Of a stretch of 64,000 nucleotides of DNA, positions 1-10,091 are shown piece by piece (the stretch's first letter is position 1; each line of letters begins with the position of its first letter). The stretch is from assembly GCA_016936015.1 (NCBI GenBank), contig JAFGPV010000078.1, positions 62,001 through 126,000 on the forward strand. The letters are read 5' to 3'. The translations under genes and the position numbers were made by a program. Below the pieces are notes generated by a model that saw only the letters and a program-made list of their open reading frames with translations, did not search any database and was not told where the DNA came from. The DNA is from Pirellulales bacterium (lineage in GTDB: Bacteria; Planctomycetota; Planctomycetia; Pirellulales; Thermoguttaceae).

Positions 1-381
1 AGTACGCAGTTCGCCCTCGGTCTGATCGCCGCGCAACAGCAGTTCCGTCATTACCGAAAGCTCGACCTTCTCCACGCCCAGCCAATCGTAGAGATAGTGC
101 CGATACCTCGCCACCCGGCCGAAGCCCTCGACGATCCCCACGGCGCCGAGTTCCCGGAGCCTGTCGAGCGATTCCTCGACGTCGGCCGGCTCGAGCTGCA
201 TGACCGGATCGCGGTTGCTTTTTTGATTGCAGCCCGTGCAGACGGCGTTTAGCGACATGGGGTAGGCGTCGGGAGTGGTCTTCGCTTTTTCGGCCAGAAC
301 CCCGGCTACGCGGCGGTCGATCGCACTGAGGGGCTGCCAACGGCGGGGGAGAGACTGCGGGGAAGTGGGGGTTTCGGACAT
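1..381 (-). CDS. YceH/DUF480 family winged-helix protein, 3' end outside window
   Basis: The ATG at 381 opens a frame that stays open to base 1, so 127 residues are visible and the C-terminus is missing. The protein resembles the UPF0502/YceH family, whose members have two winged-helix domains. Recognisable family stretches are TTPDAYPMSLNA, CNQKSNRDPVM, the basic GRVARYRHY segment and the LLLRGDQTEGEL segment that begins the second wing. The biochemical role of the family is poorly defined. The start fits the family because the conserved core begins about 20 residues in. Confidence 0.85.
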   Translation of the reverse strand, partial: MSETPTSPQSLPRRWQPLSAIDRRVAGVLAEKAKTTPDAYPMSLNAVCTGCNQKSNRDPVMQLEPADVEESLDRLRELGAVGIVEGFGRVARYRHYLYDWLGVEKVELSVMTELLLRGDQTEGELRT

Positions 382-619
382 AATTCGGTTGTGATTGCTC
401 GGGGCAGTAAGTTTCTATGGCTGCATGAGTTAAGAAGATTAGCAGAAATCAGTTCATTCAACAATCCACCACATCGGATTTCACACCAAGATTTTCACCA
501 GATCCCCCCCCTGCTGTAAGACATGGGATTTCCTCTTGACGCCCGTAGAGCGAATTCCGATAATCCGCGGCCTTTTTTCCGTTTCCACCGCGATGATTTC
601 TACCTCGATAGGTGCTTTC

Positions 620-1249
620 ATGGTCGCCCGACGGTTCGCTTTACTTGGTATTCTACTCCTGCTTGCCGGATGCCGGTCGCCGTATCATTCCGACCAGGGC
701 GCCTTGCTGGGCGGCCTGTTGGGCGCGGGGACGGGAGCGATCGTCGGCAACGCCGTGGGGAGCACCGGGGCAGGAGCAGCCATCGGGGCTGGCGTCGGTG
801 CCTTAAGCGGCGCCGCCGTGGGTAGCGGGATGGACGAGATCGAGGCCCGGAATCGGGCACAGATCGAGCAGCAGTTGGGCCGGCAGGTCGCCGCCGGATC
901 GGTCACGGTGGCCGACGTGGTAAGCATGACCCAGGCCGGCGTCGATCCGGAATTGATCGCCAACCACGTCCGCCACAACGGGCCGGCCGCCCCGTTGCAA
1001 ACCAGCGACCTGATCTATTTGCAGCAGCAAGGCGTCAGCAAGAAGGTGATTGCCGCGATGCAGGAGCCGCCCCGGGTCGTCCAACCCGCCGCCTATACCG
1101 CCGCGGCGCCGCCCCGGACGGTCATCGTCGAGGATCCGTACTATTACGACTATCCGCCGCCCTACTACTGGGGCCCGCCTCGCTATCGTTATCGCTGCTA
1201 CCCTCGCTACCGGCCGGGCGTGAGCTGGGGCGTCACGGTGGGCAATTAG
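620..1249 (+). CDS. Glycine-zipper lipoprotein
   Basis: The product has 209 residues. I chose the ATG at 620 because it gives a compact lipoprotein signal peptide ending in the lipobox LLAGC, with Cys18 as the lipidated residue; upstream ATGs at 536 and 593 would bury it. Residues about 26-68 form a Gly/Ala-rich zipper of the kind seen in outer-membrane YMGG-like proteins. A middle region (about 95-145) looks like a short helical domain ending in VSKKVIAAM. The C-terminus is very rich in Tyr, Pro and Arg. It is probably an envelope lipoprotein that packs in or against the outer membrane; partner and function cannot be read from the sequence. Confidence 0.75.
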   Translation: MVARRFALLGILLLLAGCRSPYHSDQGALLGGLLGAGTGAIVGNAVGSTGAGAAIGAGVGALSGAAVGSGMDEIEARNRAQIEQQLGRQVAAGSVTVADVVSMTQAGVDPELIANHVRHNGPAAPLQTSDLIYLQQQGVSKKVIAAMQEPPRVVQPAAYTAAAPPRTVIVEDPYYYDYPPPYYWGPPRYRYRCYPRYRPGVSWGVTVGN

Positions 1250-1250
1250 A

Positions 1251-1373
1251 GGCGGCTCCTGCCGCCAATGAATTTGTAGGAGGCGGCTCCTGCCGCCAAT
1301 GAATTTGTAGGAGGCGGCTCCTGCCGCCGATTGTCTGAGAGAGAAATCATCGGCGGCGAGAGCCGCCTCCTAC
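1251..1373. repeat. 31-bp tandem repeat ending in an inverted copy
   Basis: A 31-bp unit starts at 1251, 1282 and 1313; the third copy is partial. An almost perfect inverted copy of its core follows at 1351-1373. The array lies between the convergent ends of the glycine-zipper and GlsB-like genes, so the RNA would form strong stems on both strands and could act as a bidirectional terminator. No T-tract is seen. Confidence 0.8.
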
Positions 1374-1392
1374 ATTCGCTCTCGTTATCTTC

Positions 1393-1776
1393 TCACTCCA
1401 CGTACTCTGTACGAGCGGAACGCTGGCGACGGTAGTGCCGGCGGAAGAGGGTGCGGCGCTCGACGCCGTCTTCCGCCGTCCAATGGCCGCCCAACACGCG
1501 ATAAAAGCAGAGGATCAGAAAAGCCCCGCCCGTGGAAACGAGAAATCCGATCGGACTGAGCGGCGAGACGCGCAGTCCGTCGTAGAAGAACGTCAACGTG
1601 CCGCAGCCGATCACCGTCCCGCCGATGCCCATCGCCAACGTCGCCACCGCGCCGCCGGGGTCCCGGCCCGGCATGATCGCCTTGGCTAACAGCCCCACCA
1701 GCGTGCCGAAGCCCACCCAGATCAGCACGGTGTTGGCCCATTGCTGGACCGGCTCGGACAAAACAAGGTTTTCCAT
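1393..1776 (-). CDS. GlsB/YeaQ/YmgE-like small membrane protein
   Basis: The product has 127 residues and the alternating hydrophobic/glycine pattern of the transglycosylase-associated (GlsB/YeaQ/YmgE) family. A first membrane segment contains GLLAKAIMPGRDPGG, followed by the characteristic GIGGTVIG and a third hydrophobic helix near residues 75-95. The C-terminal 30 residues are strongly basic and cytoplasmic-looking, which is longer than in minimal family members of about 85 residues. The family is linked to envelope or general stress responses in several bacteria, but its molecular function is unclear. Confidence 0.8.
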   Translation of the reverse strand: MENLVLSEPVQQWANTVLIWVGFGTLVGLLAKAIMPGRDPGGAVATLAMGIGGTVIGCGTLTFFYDGLRVSPLSPIGFLVSTGGAFLILCFYRVLGGHWTAEDGVERRTLFRRHYRRQRSARTEYVE

Positions 1777-1905
1777 GACGGGCAGCCCTCTCTTCCAAAT
1801 CGCCGATAACAGTCCTTATTCAGATTTTATCGGTTGATACGGCAGGCAATCTTCGATCACTTTTCCTCACTTGGAAAGTTTCAACCGTCGCTCCCTCTTG
1901 CTTTT

Positions 1906-1934
1906 TTGACGGCAGGGGATACATTTTTTGCTAT
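1906..1934 (+). promoter_or_regulatory. Predicted sigma70-type promoter ahead of leader copy 1
   Basis: TTGACG at 1906-1911 is separated by 17 bp from TGCTAT at 1929-1934. Initiation would fall at about 1940, just inside the repeated leader. The second leader copy has an equivalent pair (4447-4452 and 4470-4475) at the same offset, which supports both. Confidence 0.5.
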
Positions 1935-2044
1935 TGAGCCCTGCATTGCCAATGAACCGTTTCACGACCAAAAAACCAGCAAACTCGGCTGGAACAGCCG
2001 TGTTTGCGGTTGAACAACGATTATTGGTTGCATCGGCATCAATA
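1932..2044 (+). promoter_or_regulatory. Repeated structured leader element, copy 1
   Basis: This 113-bp sequence occurs again at 4473-4585 with 10 substitutions and no gaps (about 91% identity), each time upstream of a transporter gene. It can fold as one long imperfect hairpin: ends TATTGAGCC and GGCATCAATA, then TGCA/TGCA (1942-1945 with 2029-2032), CCAAT/ATTGG (1949-1953 with 2023-2027) and CGTT/AACG. The tip is strong: CAAAC/GTTTG (1980-1984 with 2002-2006), a T-T mismatch, then CGGCTG/CAGCCG closing a GAA loop. The tip is identical in both copies. The element ends 29 nt before the symporter start. It could be a regulatory leader RNA or a palindromic mobile repeat; I recognise no known family. 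Confidence 0.6.
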
Positions 2045-2073
2045 AATCTTCAGGACGCAACTTCCGGATCGTC

Positions 2074-3672
2074 ATGAATCTCGGCAATTATGAATACGGG
2101 GGGTTGGTACTGACGGGAATCGCGCTCTTCTTCGGCGTCCGGCTGGCGATCGGCTACTGGGCGGCCCGGCGGGTGTCTAGCGCCGCCGACTACATCGTCG
2201 CCGGACGCCGTTTGCCGCTGTACATCGCCGCGGCGTCGATCATGGCCACGTGGTTCGGCGCCGAGGCGCTCATGGGCGCCTCCTCCCAGGCGTACCAGTA
2301 CGGATTGCAAGGCGTGGTCTTCGATCCCTTCGGCGCCGCCTTGTGCCTGTTGATCTCCGGGGCGTTCTTTATCCGCTTGATGCGCCGCGCCCGATACCTG
2401 ACCGTCGTCGATTTCTTCGAAAAACGCTACGGCCGGACGATGAGTCTCTTCGGCTCGCTGACGCAACTGGTCACCTATTTCGCTTGGACGGCGGCCCAGA
2501 TCGTGGCCGGCGGGCACGTGCTCCACGGCCTCTTCGGCGACCGGATGCCGCCCCTGGCGGGAATGATTACCGTGGGCGTGATCGTCACGCTCTACACGAC
2601 CATGGGCGGCATGTTGGCCGATACCCTGCTCGACTTCATCCAGATGTTTTTCACGGCGGGCGGGATCACCGTCATTTTCTTCTACGTCCTGAAGGCCTGC
2701 GGCGGCTGGTCGGCGTTGTTGTCCGATACGCCCGCCCAACACGTCTCCCAGGCCTTCACGCTGCTGCCGATCGCCGGGGAGGGATTTTTAGGTTACTCGG
2801 GCTGGATCGGCGGCTGCTATTGGTTCGCCGCTTGGGCCAGTTTGGGATTAGGGAGCATCGCCTGCCAGGACCTGATGCAGCGTTCGATGTCGGCCCGGAA
2901 CGAAGCCACCGCGGTTTGGGGGAGCTATTCGGCCGCCGCCTTGTACCTGTTTTTCGGAGTAATGTCGCCCCTGGTGGGGGTCATGATGTACAAGCTCCAT
3001 CCGCACTTTCCCGTCGAACAGCTCGACGGCCTGTTGGTGGCCACGGCCTTGAAATACACGCCCCCCGTCGTCGCCGCCGTCTTCGTGGCCGCGTTGTCTT
3101 CGGCCTTGATGAGCACCTCCGACAGTTCCATCCTCGCCGGCGCCTCGGTGGTGACGGAAAACATCCTTCCCTGGTGGCGGCCCGGTTTGTCCGACCGGCA
3201 GAAACTCCTCTGGACGCGGATCATGGTCGTGGTCAACGGGACGATGAGCATCGTCATTGCCGTGGCGATCGCCACCATTTACCGGTTGGCCACCATTTCC
3301 TGGGCGATTCTCCTGGTCGGCCTGTTCGCGCCCTTCGCCTTCGGCATGTATTGGAAGAAGGCCAACGCCGCCGGGGCCGTTGCCGCCTTTCTCGGCGGAT
3401 TCCTGGCCTGGTTGGCCGGCTTTTTTTACTTCTACCACGCCGAAACCCAAGCCGCCAACACCGTCGAAGGCGCGCTCAACCTCGAAGACGCCGTCTGGGA
3501 CGCCGTGTATATCAGTTGCACCCCTGCCCTGCTGATCTCCGTCGCGCTCATGATCGCCGTCTCCCTGCTGACCCAGCGCAACCATCCCCCCCTCCCCCTG
3601 ACCGACGTCGACGGCCAACCCCTCCCCCTCGAAAAACGCCTCGGCTGCCTGCCGCCGAAAGGTCTCGTTTAA
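2074..3672 (+). CDS. Sodium:solute symporter family (SSS) permease
   Basis: The product has 532 residues, about 13 hydrophobic segments and the sequence character of the sodium/solute symporter family. Signs are an N-terminal helix leading into YIVAGRRLPLYIAAASIMATWFGAEALMG in two halves, the GGMLADTLLDFIQ stretch near residue 180, and a later LSSALMSTSDSSILAGAS region matching the TM8 sodium-site area. The substrate cannot be assigned; family members carry carboxylates, sugars, amino acids or vitamins. The shared leader with the lactate-permease gene at 4674 suggests co-regulation and makes a small carboxylate plausible. A later GGFLAWLAGFFYFYH helix and a short C-terminal tail complete the protein. 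Confidence 0.85.
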   Translation: MNLGNYEYGGLVLTGIALFFGVRLAIGYWAARRVSSAADYIVAGRRLPLYIAAASIMATWFGAEALMGASSQAYQYGLQGVVFDPFGAALCLLISGAFFIRLMRRARYLTVVDFFEKRYGRTMSLFGSLTQLVTYFAWTAAQIVAGGHVLHGLFGDRMPPLAGMITVGVIVTLYTTMGGMLADTLLDFIQMFFTAGGITVIFFYVLKACGGWSALLSDTPAQHVSQAFTLLPIAGEGFLGYSGWIGGCYWFAAWASLGLGSIACQDLMQRSMSARNEATAVWGSYSAAALYLFFGVMSPLVGVMMYKLHPHFPVEQLDGLLVATALKYTPPVVAAVFVAALSSALMSTSDSSILAGASVVTENILPWWRPGLSDRQKLLWTRIMVVVNGTMSIVIAVAIATIYRLATISWAILLVGLFAPFAFGMYWKKANAAGAVAAFLGGFLAWLAGFFYFYHAETQAANTVEGALNLEDAVWDAVYISCTPALLISVALMIAVSLLTQRNHPPLPLTDVDGQPLPLEKRLGCLPPKGLV

Positions 3673-3720
3673 CAAGCTATACCCTCCCTTCTCCTCCCAA
3701 AAGGTGGCTAAAAACGGATC

Positions 3721-3896
3721 TTGTATTCTCGTCTTGCTTTGATATAATGTACAAAAGTACATATATCTCCCCTCGAAAGCCATTCTCCCCTGCGTGGAAA
3801 ATATGCGCCCCTTCGCCGTCCAACGTCCGCCGCTTGCCCGAAAAGAGATGCCCCCAAAAAGAAAAATCGTGGAAGAATCGAAATTTGCTGCACAAT
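3721..3896 (+). ncRNA. Candidate small RNA, copy 1, with promoter
   Basis: TTGTAT at 3721-3726, a 16-bp spacer and TATAAT at 3743-3748 form a good promoter in a stretch with no convincing gene. Downstream, two blocks are shared with 50391-50507: the 16-mer TGCGTGGAAAATATGC at 3791-3806 and a 29-nt block at 3868-3896 (GTGGAA...ATCGAAAT...TGCTG). The sequence between them is divergent in length and content. Promoter plus two conserved islands in two distant intergenic regions suggests a small-RNA family or the remains of a short mobile element. I recognise no known RNA family, and the 3' end is not defined. Confidence 0.4.
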
Positions 3897-3908
3897 ACGC
3901 CTCCCACA

Positions 3909-3971
3909 GTTGCCTTTCGCTCCGCGAAAGAAGCGTGGATTGACTGCTGCTTTCGCGGAGCGAAAGGCAAC
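3909..3971. repeat. Perfect 22-bp inverted repeat
   Basis: Bases 3909-3930 and 3950-3971 are exact reverse complements (core CTTTCGCGGAGCGAAAG) around a 19-nt loop. It directly follows the candidate small RNA and could terminate it, although there is no T-run after the stem. Confidence 0.8.
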
Positions 3972-4446
3972 AGGCCGGCCACGTTTCCGCAACGAAAACT
4001 ACTCGTAACCACAATCCCCGCCAACAAGGGATGGAAAATGCTCAGAATTGCCCGATCGACACCTCCATTGACCAAAATAATCTGGTGTGTCGCCGGCTCC
4101 GCCAGTGCCCTTCCGACGCACAACAATCGGTTCCTCCCTCAAACCCCCGCGGCAAAAAATCCACCCCAAAAAATCCTGTATTTCCCGGGGAAAAAAGCAA
4201 AGCTGCATTTCTTCGGGTATTTTAAAACGTCAAAAACTCCGGTCAGAGAAACAGCGAAAAAAATAACCAAACCTCGAAAAACACCGATCCAAACGGCCTT
4301 CACGCCCCGCAAGTGCTCAAAAATTCAGCCACAACAATTCGCGCGCAACCCCGTAAATTCCGGCACTTCGCACCCCCGTATTGTGCAAATATTCCACCCC
4401 AAAACACGCAACAATTCAAGCAAAAAATCCTCGCCAATCCATTGTC
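3972..4446. other. Gene-free, C/A-rich intergenic stretch
   Basis: No frame here has plausible protein character. The sequence is unusually rich in CCCC and AAAA runs on the plus strand and resembles the stretch at 50520-50900 in composition, with short shared words such as ATTGTGCAA. It may be decayed mobile DNA. No RNA gene is recognised. Confidence 0.5.
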
Positions 4447-4475
4447 TCGACACGGCCCGTAAACCAAAGTGTTAT
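4447..4475 (+). promoter_or_regulatory. Predicted promoter ahead of leader copy 2
   Basis: TCGACA at 4447-4452 lies 17 bp from TGTTAT at 4470-4475. The geometry relative to the repeated leader is identical to that of copy 1. Confidence 0.45.
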
Positions 4476-4585
4476 TGAGCCCTGCATTGCCAATGCACCG
4501 TTCCACGGCCCAAAGACCAGCAAACTCGGCTGGAACAGCCGTGTTTGCGGTGGAACAACGATCATTGGCCGCATCGGCATCAATC
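4473..4585 (+). promoter_or_regulatory. Repeated structured leader element, copy 2
   Basis: This is the second copy of the 113-bp element at 1932-2044. The central hairpin (4521-4547) is unchanged, and most of the 10 substitutions fall in regions that are unpaired in the rod-like fold. It ends 88 nt before the preferred GTG start of the lactate-permease gene. Its recurrence ahead of two unrelated transporter families argues for shared control of uptake genes, although insertion of a short palindromic element is the alternative. Confidence 0.6.
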
Positions 4586-4673
4586 AAACGCCGCCGTTCA
4601 ATAACTTGTAGGGGGAATGCCCCTCCTTTATCATGTCATTTTACATTTCCGTTTCTCCCAAGGAGTGCCGCCC

Positions 4674-6422
<1,749 letters not shown>

Positions 6423-6501
6423 AGTGGAAGATGGAGGGTAGAAGGAGAAAAGCGGAAGGATTAAAATTAGGGACTTGATATATCCTTGGAAAGCCACCTG
6501 T

Positions 6502-7566
6502 ATGGCCAAAGCAACCTACAAAGACGCCGGCGTGGATTTAGAGGTCTATCGGCAGGCAATGGCGCGGTTGCCCAAGCTGCTTGCCCGGACCTCCACGCCC
6601 CGGGTGCTCCCCCTGGACGACGGCTTTGCCGGCCTGTTCCAACTCGATTTTCCCAGTCAACTCTTCGCCCGGAATTATCAGGAACCGGTCCTGGTATCGT
6701 GCACCGACGGCGTGGGAACGAAGCTGAAGGTGGCCATCGCGATGGGGGTGCACAACACCGTCGGTGTCGACCTGGTGGCAATGAGCGTCAACGACGCGCT
6801 GTGCTGTGGGGCCGAGCCGCTGTTCTTTCTCGACTATATCGCCCTGCCCAAGGACGATCCCATGCTGTTGGAACAGCTCGTCGAAGGGATCGCCGGCGCG
6901 TGCGTCGAGTGCGACTGCGCCCTGCTGGGCGGCGAGACGGCGATCCTGCCCGACCTCTACGCCCTGGGCGACTACGATCTGGCCGGCTTTTGCGTGGGCG
7001 TAGTCGAGAAACGCAACCTGATCGACGGCCGGGCGATCGAGCCGGGTGACCTGGCCGTCGGCGTGGCCTCCTCGGGATTGCACTCCAACGGCTACAGCCT
7101 GGCGCGGAAGATCGTCTTCGATATGGTCGGATTGAAGGTCGGCGACTTCGTCGAGGAACTGGGCCGGACGGTGGGCGAGACCCTGTTGGAGCCGACGGTC
7201 CTCTACGCCCGACCGGTCCGGAAGGTGCTGAACCACTATCGCGTCAAGAACGTGGTGCACGGCATCGCGCACATTACCGGCGGCGGACTGCACGAAAACC
7301 TCGGCCGCATTCTGCCCGAGGGCGTGCAGATCGTGATCGACCGCGGCGCCTGGCCCGTGCCTCCGATCTTCACCTGGCTCCAGCAACAGGGCGAGGTCGA
7401 GCAGGCCGAAATGGACCAAGTATTCAACATGGGCCTCGGCCTGGTGCTCGTGGTCGCCCCGTTCTACGCCGAGAGCATCCGGCAGCAATTCAAACGCTGC
7501 AAGCTGAAAAGCTGGATCATCGGCCGCGCGGAAAGCGGCTCAAGAGGTGTGGCGTGGATGGAATAA
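6502..7566 (+). CDS. purM: Phosphoribosylformylglycinamidine cyclo-ligase
   Basis: The product has 354 residues. PurM makes aminoimidazole ribonucleotide from FGAM with ATP in step 5 of purine synthesis, in the cytoplasm. The ATG at 6502 fits the family start (MAKATYKDAGVD). Family motifs are SCTDGVGTKLKVA, the VDLVAMSVNDALCCGAEPLFFLDYIA stretch in parts, GGETAILPDLY, ASSGLHSNGYSLARK and the HITGGGLHENLGRI signature. Length and motif order are normal. It stands alone, with the convergent dsbD-like gene only 5 bp downstream, so it is not in a pur operon here. Confidence 0.95.
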   Translation: MAKATYKDAGVDLEVYRQAMARLPKLLARTSTPRVLPLDDGFAGLFQLDFPSQLFARNYQEPVLVSCTDGVGTKLKVAIAMGVHNTVGVDLVAMSVNDALCCGAEPLFFLDYIALPKDDPMLLEQLVEGIAGACVECDCALLGGETAILPDLYALGDYDLAGFCVGVVEKRNLIDGRAIEPGDLAVGVASSGLHSNGYSLARKIVFDMVGLKVGDFVEELGRTVGETLLEPTVLYARPVRKVLNHYRVKNVVHGIAHITGGGLHENLGRILPEGVQIVIDRGAWPVPPIFTWLQQQGEVEQAEMDQVFNMGLGLVLVVAPFYAESIRQQFKRCKLKSWIIGRAESGSRGVAWME

Positions 7567-7571
7567 ATACT

Positions 7572-9461
7572 TTACTTTTTCGACGGTCCCGCCTCTTCCA
7601 GGGCATCGATTACTTGTTTCTCACTGAGTAGATCCGGCAGGACGATGGGGGGCTTGTCGCTCGGCGATCCCGGCCAGACCGCCAGCAGGGGAATGGAGTT
7701 GTAGCCCAGGTCGTTTAGGGCCTTTTTGATGACAATCGAATGATCCGTCCAATCGGCCAGCAGGGGAACAACTCCGTTTTGTTGGACGATCTCCAGAACA
7801 CCCTCGGTTTCAATGGCCCATTTCGAGTTCCACTTGCAGTTGGGACACCAGTTGGCGGTGAAATCGACCATCACGGTTTTCCCCTCGGCCCGGGCCTGGG
7901 CCAACGCCTCGGGCGTAAAGGGCCGCCAGGGGAGCTTCGGCTCGCTTAAGAGCACTTGAAAAGCCAGCAGGCCCACGCCCGCTGCCGCAACCGCGCCAAT
8001 ACACCAGGCGGCCAGGCGTTTGGCCGGCGAGGTGGAGAACTGCACCCGGCCAATCAGCCAGCAGGCAAACCACAATCCGACCAGGAGCGTCGCCGTGGGA
8101 ATAAAATAGATGCTGCGGAGAGTTTGCAGCAAATAGACGGTAGTGCCCAGCAGAAAAAATCCCATCACCTCTTCCAGGGTTTTCATCCAGCCGCCGGGCT
8201 TGGGCAGCACGCGGATCAACTGGGGAAAGGCCCCGATCAGCAGGTACGGCGAGGCCATACCCAAGCCGATTGCTCCGAAAACCAGAAAGGAAACGTGCGG
8301 CGGCTGCTTCAGCAGGTAGCCGAGGATCGGTCCCAGGAACGGCCCGCTGCACGGTGTGGCGAGGATGGTGGTGAACACGCCCTTGAAAAACGCCCCGGCA
8401 GGCCCTTCACGCTCCTGCAGATCCGCCACCCGGCCGGCCCCGGCCAGTCCGGGGATCGGGATCTGCCACACGCCCAAAAAACTTAAGGCCATCACGAAAA
8501 CCAGGGCCGATAACGCCACCTTGAACCAGACGTGCGTGAACTGCTCGCCCCAACCCAGGTGTGCCAAGCCCGCCAGGGCGGCTAGGACCATGAACACCGA
8601 CAACAAACCGGCCGAGTACCAGAGGTTCAGGCTGAAGACGCGGAGCCGGCTTTCTCCGCCCTGCTTGAGAAAGGCCAAAAGTTTCAAACTGATCACCGGC
8701 AGGACGCAGGGCATCAGGTTTAAAATTAATCCCGCGACGAAGGCCAGACCCAATTGAAGTCCCAAGGAAAGGGATTCGGGCGAGTTGGAAATCGGCTCCT
8801 CGGATGCCTTCGGCGTTGCCGTCGCGCTTTCAGTCGATGTGGCTGGAGAAGGCGGCGGAGGATTGACCGCAGAGACCGGATTTTGTACTTGCCCCTGGGG
8901 CACGTTTTTGCCCCGTCCCGGCTTTGCGGTAAACGACAACTCTAACCGCATGCAGGAACCCGGGTCGCAGGCCTGCAACGTCACATGGCCTTTGATGCGC
9001 AGTTTCGCCGGATCCGCTTCGGCGGTCAGTTCTAGCGGTGCATACCAGGTGACCGTGCCGGAATGTGTCTCCAGGATGAGGTCTTTGTAGAATTCGGGTT
9101 CTTTCTCTTTTTTCGGCTCGGGATACGCCTGGAAGTTCCCGGCTAACCGGTACTGGTCCGACGGCGTAAGCGTGATTTCCGTGCGGAGCGGCCCCCCGGG
9201 GGCCTGGGTGATCGAGTTGATGTGCCAGCCTTCCTGGATATCGGCGGTGATGAACAACCGCGGGCGCTCCTCGCCCTTCGGCATCGAGAACTGGGCCTCG
9301 ATGTCCACCGGATTTTTCTCCTCCAGGGAAGGTCCGAAGAGACCTCCGCCCGTTTCGCCTTGAGGCGGACCGATTTGAGCCGCCGCCGGACCGGCAGACA
9401 ATGCACACAGCATGAGAACCGGCAGTAATCTTCCTGGAATAAATTGTTGATTCCTGTTCAC
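7572..9461 (-). CDS. DsbD-like thiol:disulfide interchange protein
   Basis: The product has 629 residues. After a signal peptide (to about residue 29) comes a DsbD-alpha-like domain with a CDPGSC pair (Cys165, Cys170), then a Pro/Ser/Thr linker. A CcdA-type membrane domain carries Cys252 in LMPCVLPVISLK and a second Cys in ATPCSGPFLGP. The C-terminal thioredoxin domain carries WCPNC (Cys539, Cys542). The architecture moves reducing equivalents from cytoplasmic thioredoxin across the membrane to exported thiol proteins. In this genome it could also reduce exported selenoproteins; that link is my inference. It converges with purM. Confidence 0.9.
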   Translation of the reverse strand: MNRNQQFIPGRLLPVLMLCALSAGPAAAQIGPPQGETGGGLFGPSLEEKNPVDIEAQFSMPKGEERPRLFITADIQEGWHINSITQAPGGPLRTEITLTPSDQYRLAGNFQAYPEPKKEKEPEFYKDLILETHSGTVTWYAPLELTAEADPAKLRIKGHVTLQACDPGSCMRLELSFTAKPGRGKNVPQGQVQNPVSAVNPPPPSPATSTESATATPKASEEPISNSPESLSLGLQLGLAFVAGLILNLMPCVLPVISLKLLAFLKQGGESRLRVFSLNLWYSAGLLSVFMVLAALAGLAHLGWGEQFTHVWFKVALSALVFVMALSFLGVWQIPIPGLAGAGRVADLQEREGPAGAFFKGVFTTILATPCSGPFLGPILGYLLKQPPHVSFLVFGAIGLGMASPYLLIGAFPQLIRVLPKPGGWMKTLEEVMGFFLLGTTVYLLQTLRSIYFIPTATLLVGLWFACWLIGRVQFSTSPAKRLAAWCIGAVAAAGVGLLAFQVLLSEPKLPWRPFTPEALAQARAEGKTVMVDFTANWCPNCKWNSKWAIETEGVLEIVQQNGVVPLLADWTDHSIVIKKALNDLGYNSIPLLAVWPGSPSDKPPIVLPDLLSEKQVIDALEEAGPSKK

Positions 9462-9504
9462 GGAAATTTCCTCGGATGCTAAATGGGACCATGAAGAACC
9501 GATA

Positions 9505-9577
9505 GTTTAGCCCCGGCACTTGTGCCGGGAGCGGGGCGTTATCCCACGCCCACCCGGCACAAGTGCCGGGGCTAAAC
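9505..9577. repeat. Dispersed palindromic repeat, 25-bp arms
   Basis: Arms 9505-9529 and 9553-9577 are perfect inverted repeats, and each arm is itself nearly palindromic (CCCGGCACTTGTGCCGGG). A close copy with 27-bp arms is at 44262-44334. It lies just upstream of the dsbD-like gene. Confidence 0.85.
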
Positions 9578-9604
9578 ATGTTGATCTTCTAGTATTAAAA
9601 AACG

Positions 9605-10073
9605 GCGGGGAGTCGTCCTTTAAGCCGGGTTTTGTGACCGGGGCGGTAAAACCCCGGCGGCGACCATTTCTCTAGGACGACGATTGCTCGTCGCCTCCAG
9701 CGGTCTACCCGGAAGTCGATAGCGGACCGGACCACTCCGCGGGAAGGCGGAAGACCCAAAAGCCTGCCGCGTTCCACTGCTCCCTGCTTGACCTTGCACC
9801 GGGTGGGGTTTGCCGAGCCAGGCCGGTCACCCGGCCTGCTGGTGAGCTCTTACCTCACCGTTTCACCCTTACCCGGCCGTTAGTCCTTGCGAACCGGCGG
9901 CTGGGCGGTTTGCTTTCTGTGGCACTTTCCCTGGCCTCGCGGCCGGTGGGCGTTACCCATCACCCCGTCCTCTGGTGCCCGGACTTTCCTCCCGTCGGCG
10001 CTCAGACATCGGCAAAATAGAAACAAGTTGCCGGCGAACAACCGACCGGCGGCCGCCCGGACGGCTCCCCGTC
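9605..10073 (-). ncRNA. rnpB: RNase P RNA, bacterial class A
   Basis: Read on the minus strand, the conserved 5' core GAGGAAAGTCCGGGC and the 3' core ACAAAACCCGGCTTA flank typical P4-P15 material. P1 is formed by CGGGGAG and CTCCCCG at the two ends, which sets the ends at about 10071 and 9606. At about 469 nt it is longer than a usual class A RNA of about 350-400 nt; RNase P RNAs with extra helices are known in planctomycetes. It is the catalytic RNA that matures tRNA 5' ends. Confidence 0.93.
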
Positions 10074-10085
10074 GTATCAAGTTGC

Positions 10086-10091
10086 ATTATA
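10086..10091 (-). promoter_or_regulatory. -10 element of the rnpB promoter
   Basis: Minus-strand TATAAT preceded by TGG (extended -10) lies 13 nt upstream of the mapped P1 stem. It places initiation at about 10079, in agreement with the RNA 5' end. The -35 is weak. Confidence 0.55.

Noticed and set aside
1251-1373. CRISPR array
   Set aside because: Copies are directly adjacent with no unique spacers, the unit is itself palindromic, and no cas gene is present.
1955-2030. A pseudoknot in the repeated leader suggested by two covarying helices (1955-1959 with 2007-2011; 1965-1969 with 2026-2030)
   Set aside because: Two copies are too few to support crossing helices, and the nested rod-like fold explains more of the sequence; more homologs are needed to decide.
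3909-3971. A transposon end, because of the perfect 22-bp inverted repeat
   Set aside because: The two arms are only 19 nt apart and no transposase or target duplication is seen; a hairpin or terminator is more likely.
2250-4478. A 742-codon plus-strand frame running through the symporter and the following gap
   Set aside because: It is the +2 shadow of the symporter gene; its product is an Arg/Pro-rich string typical of an alternate frame of GC-rich coding DNA and its second half spans repeats and the candidate small RNA.
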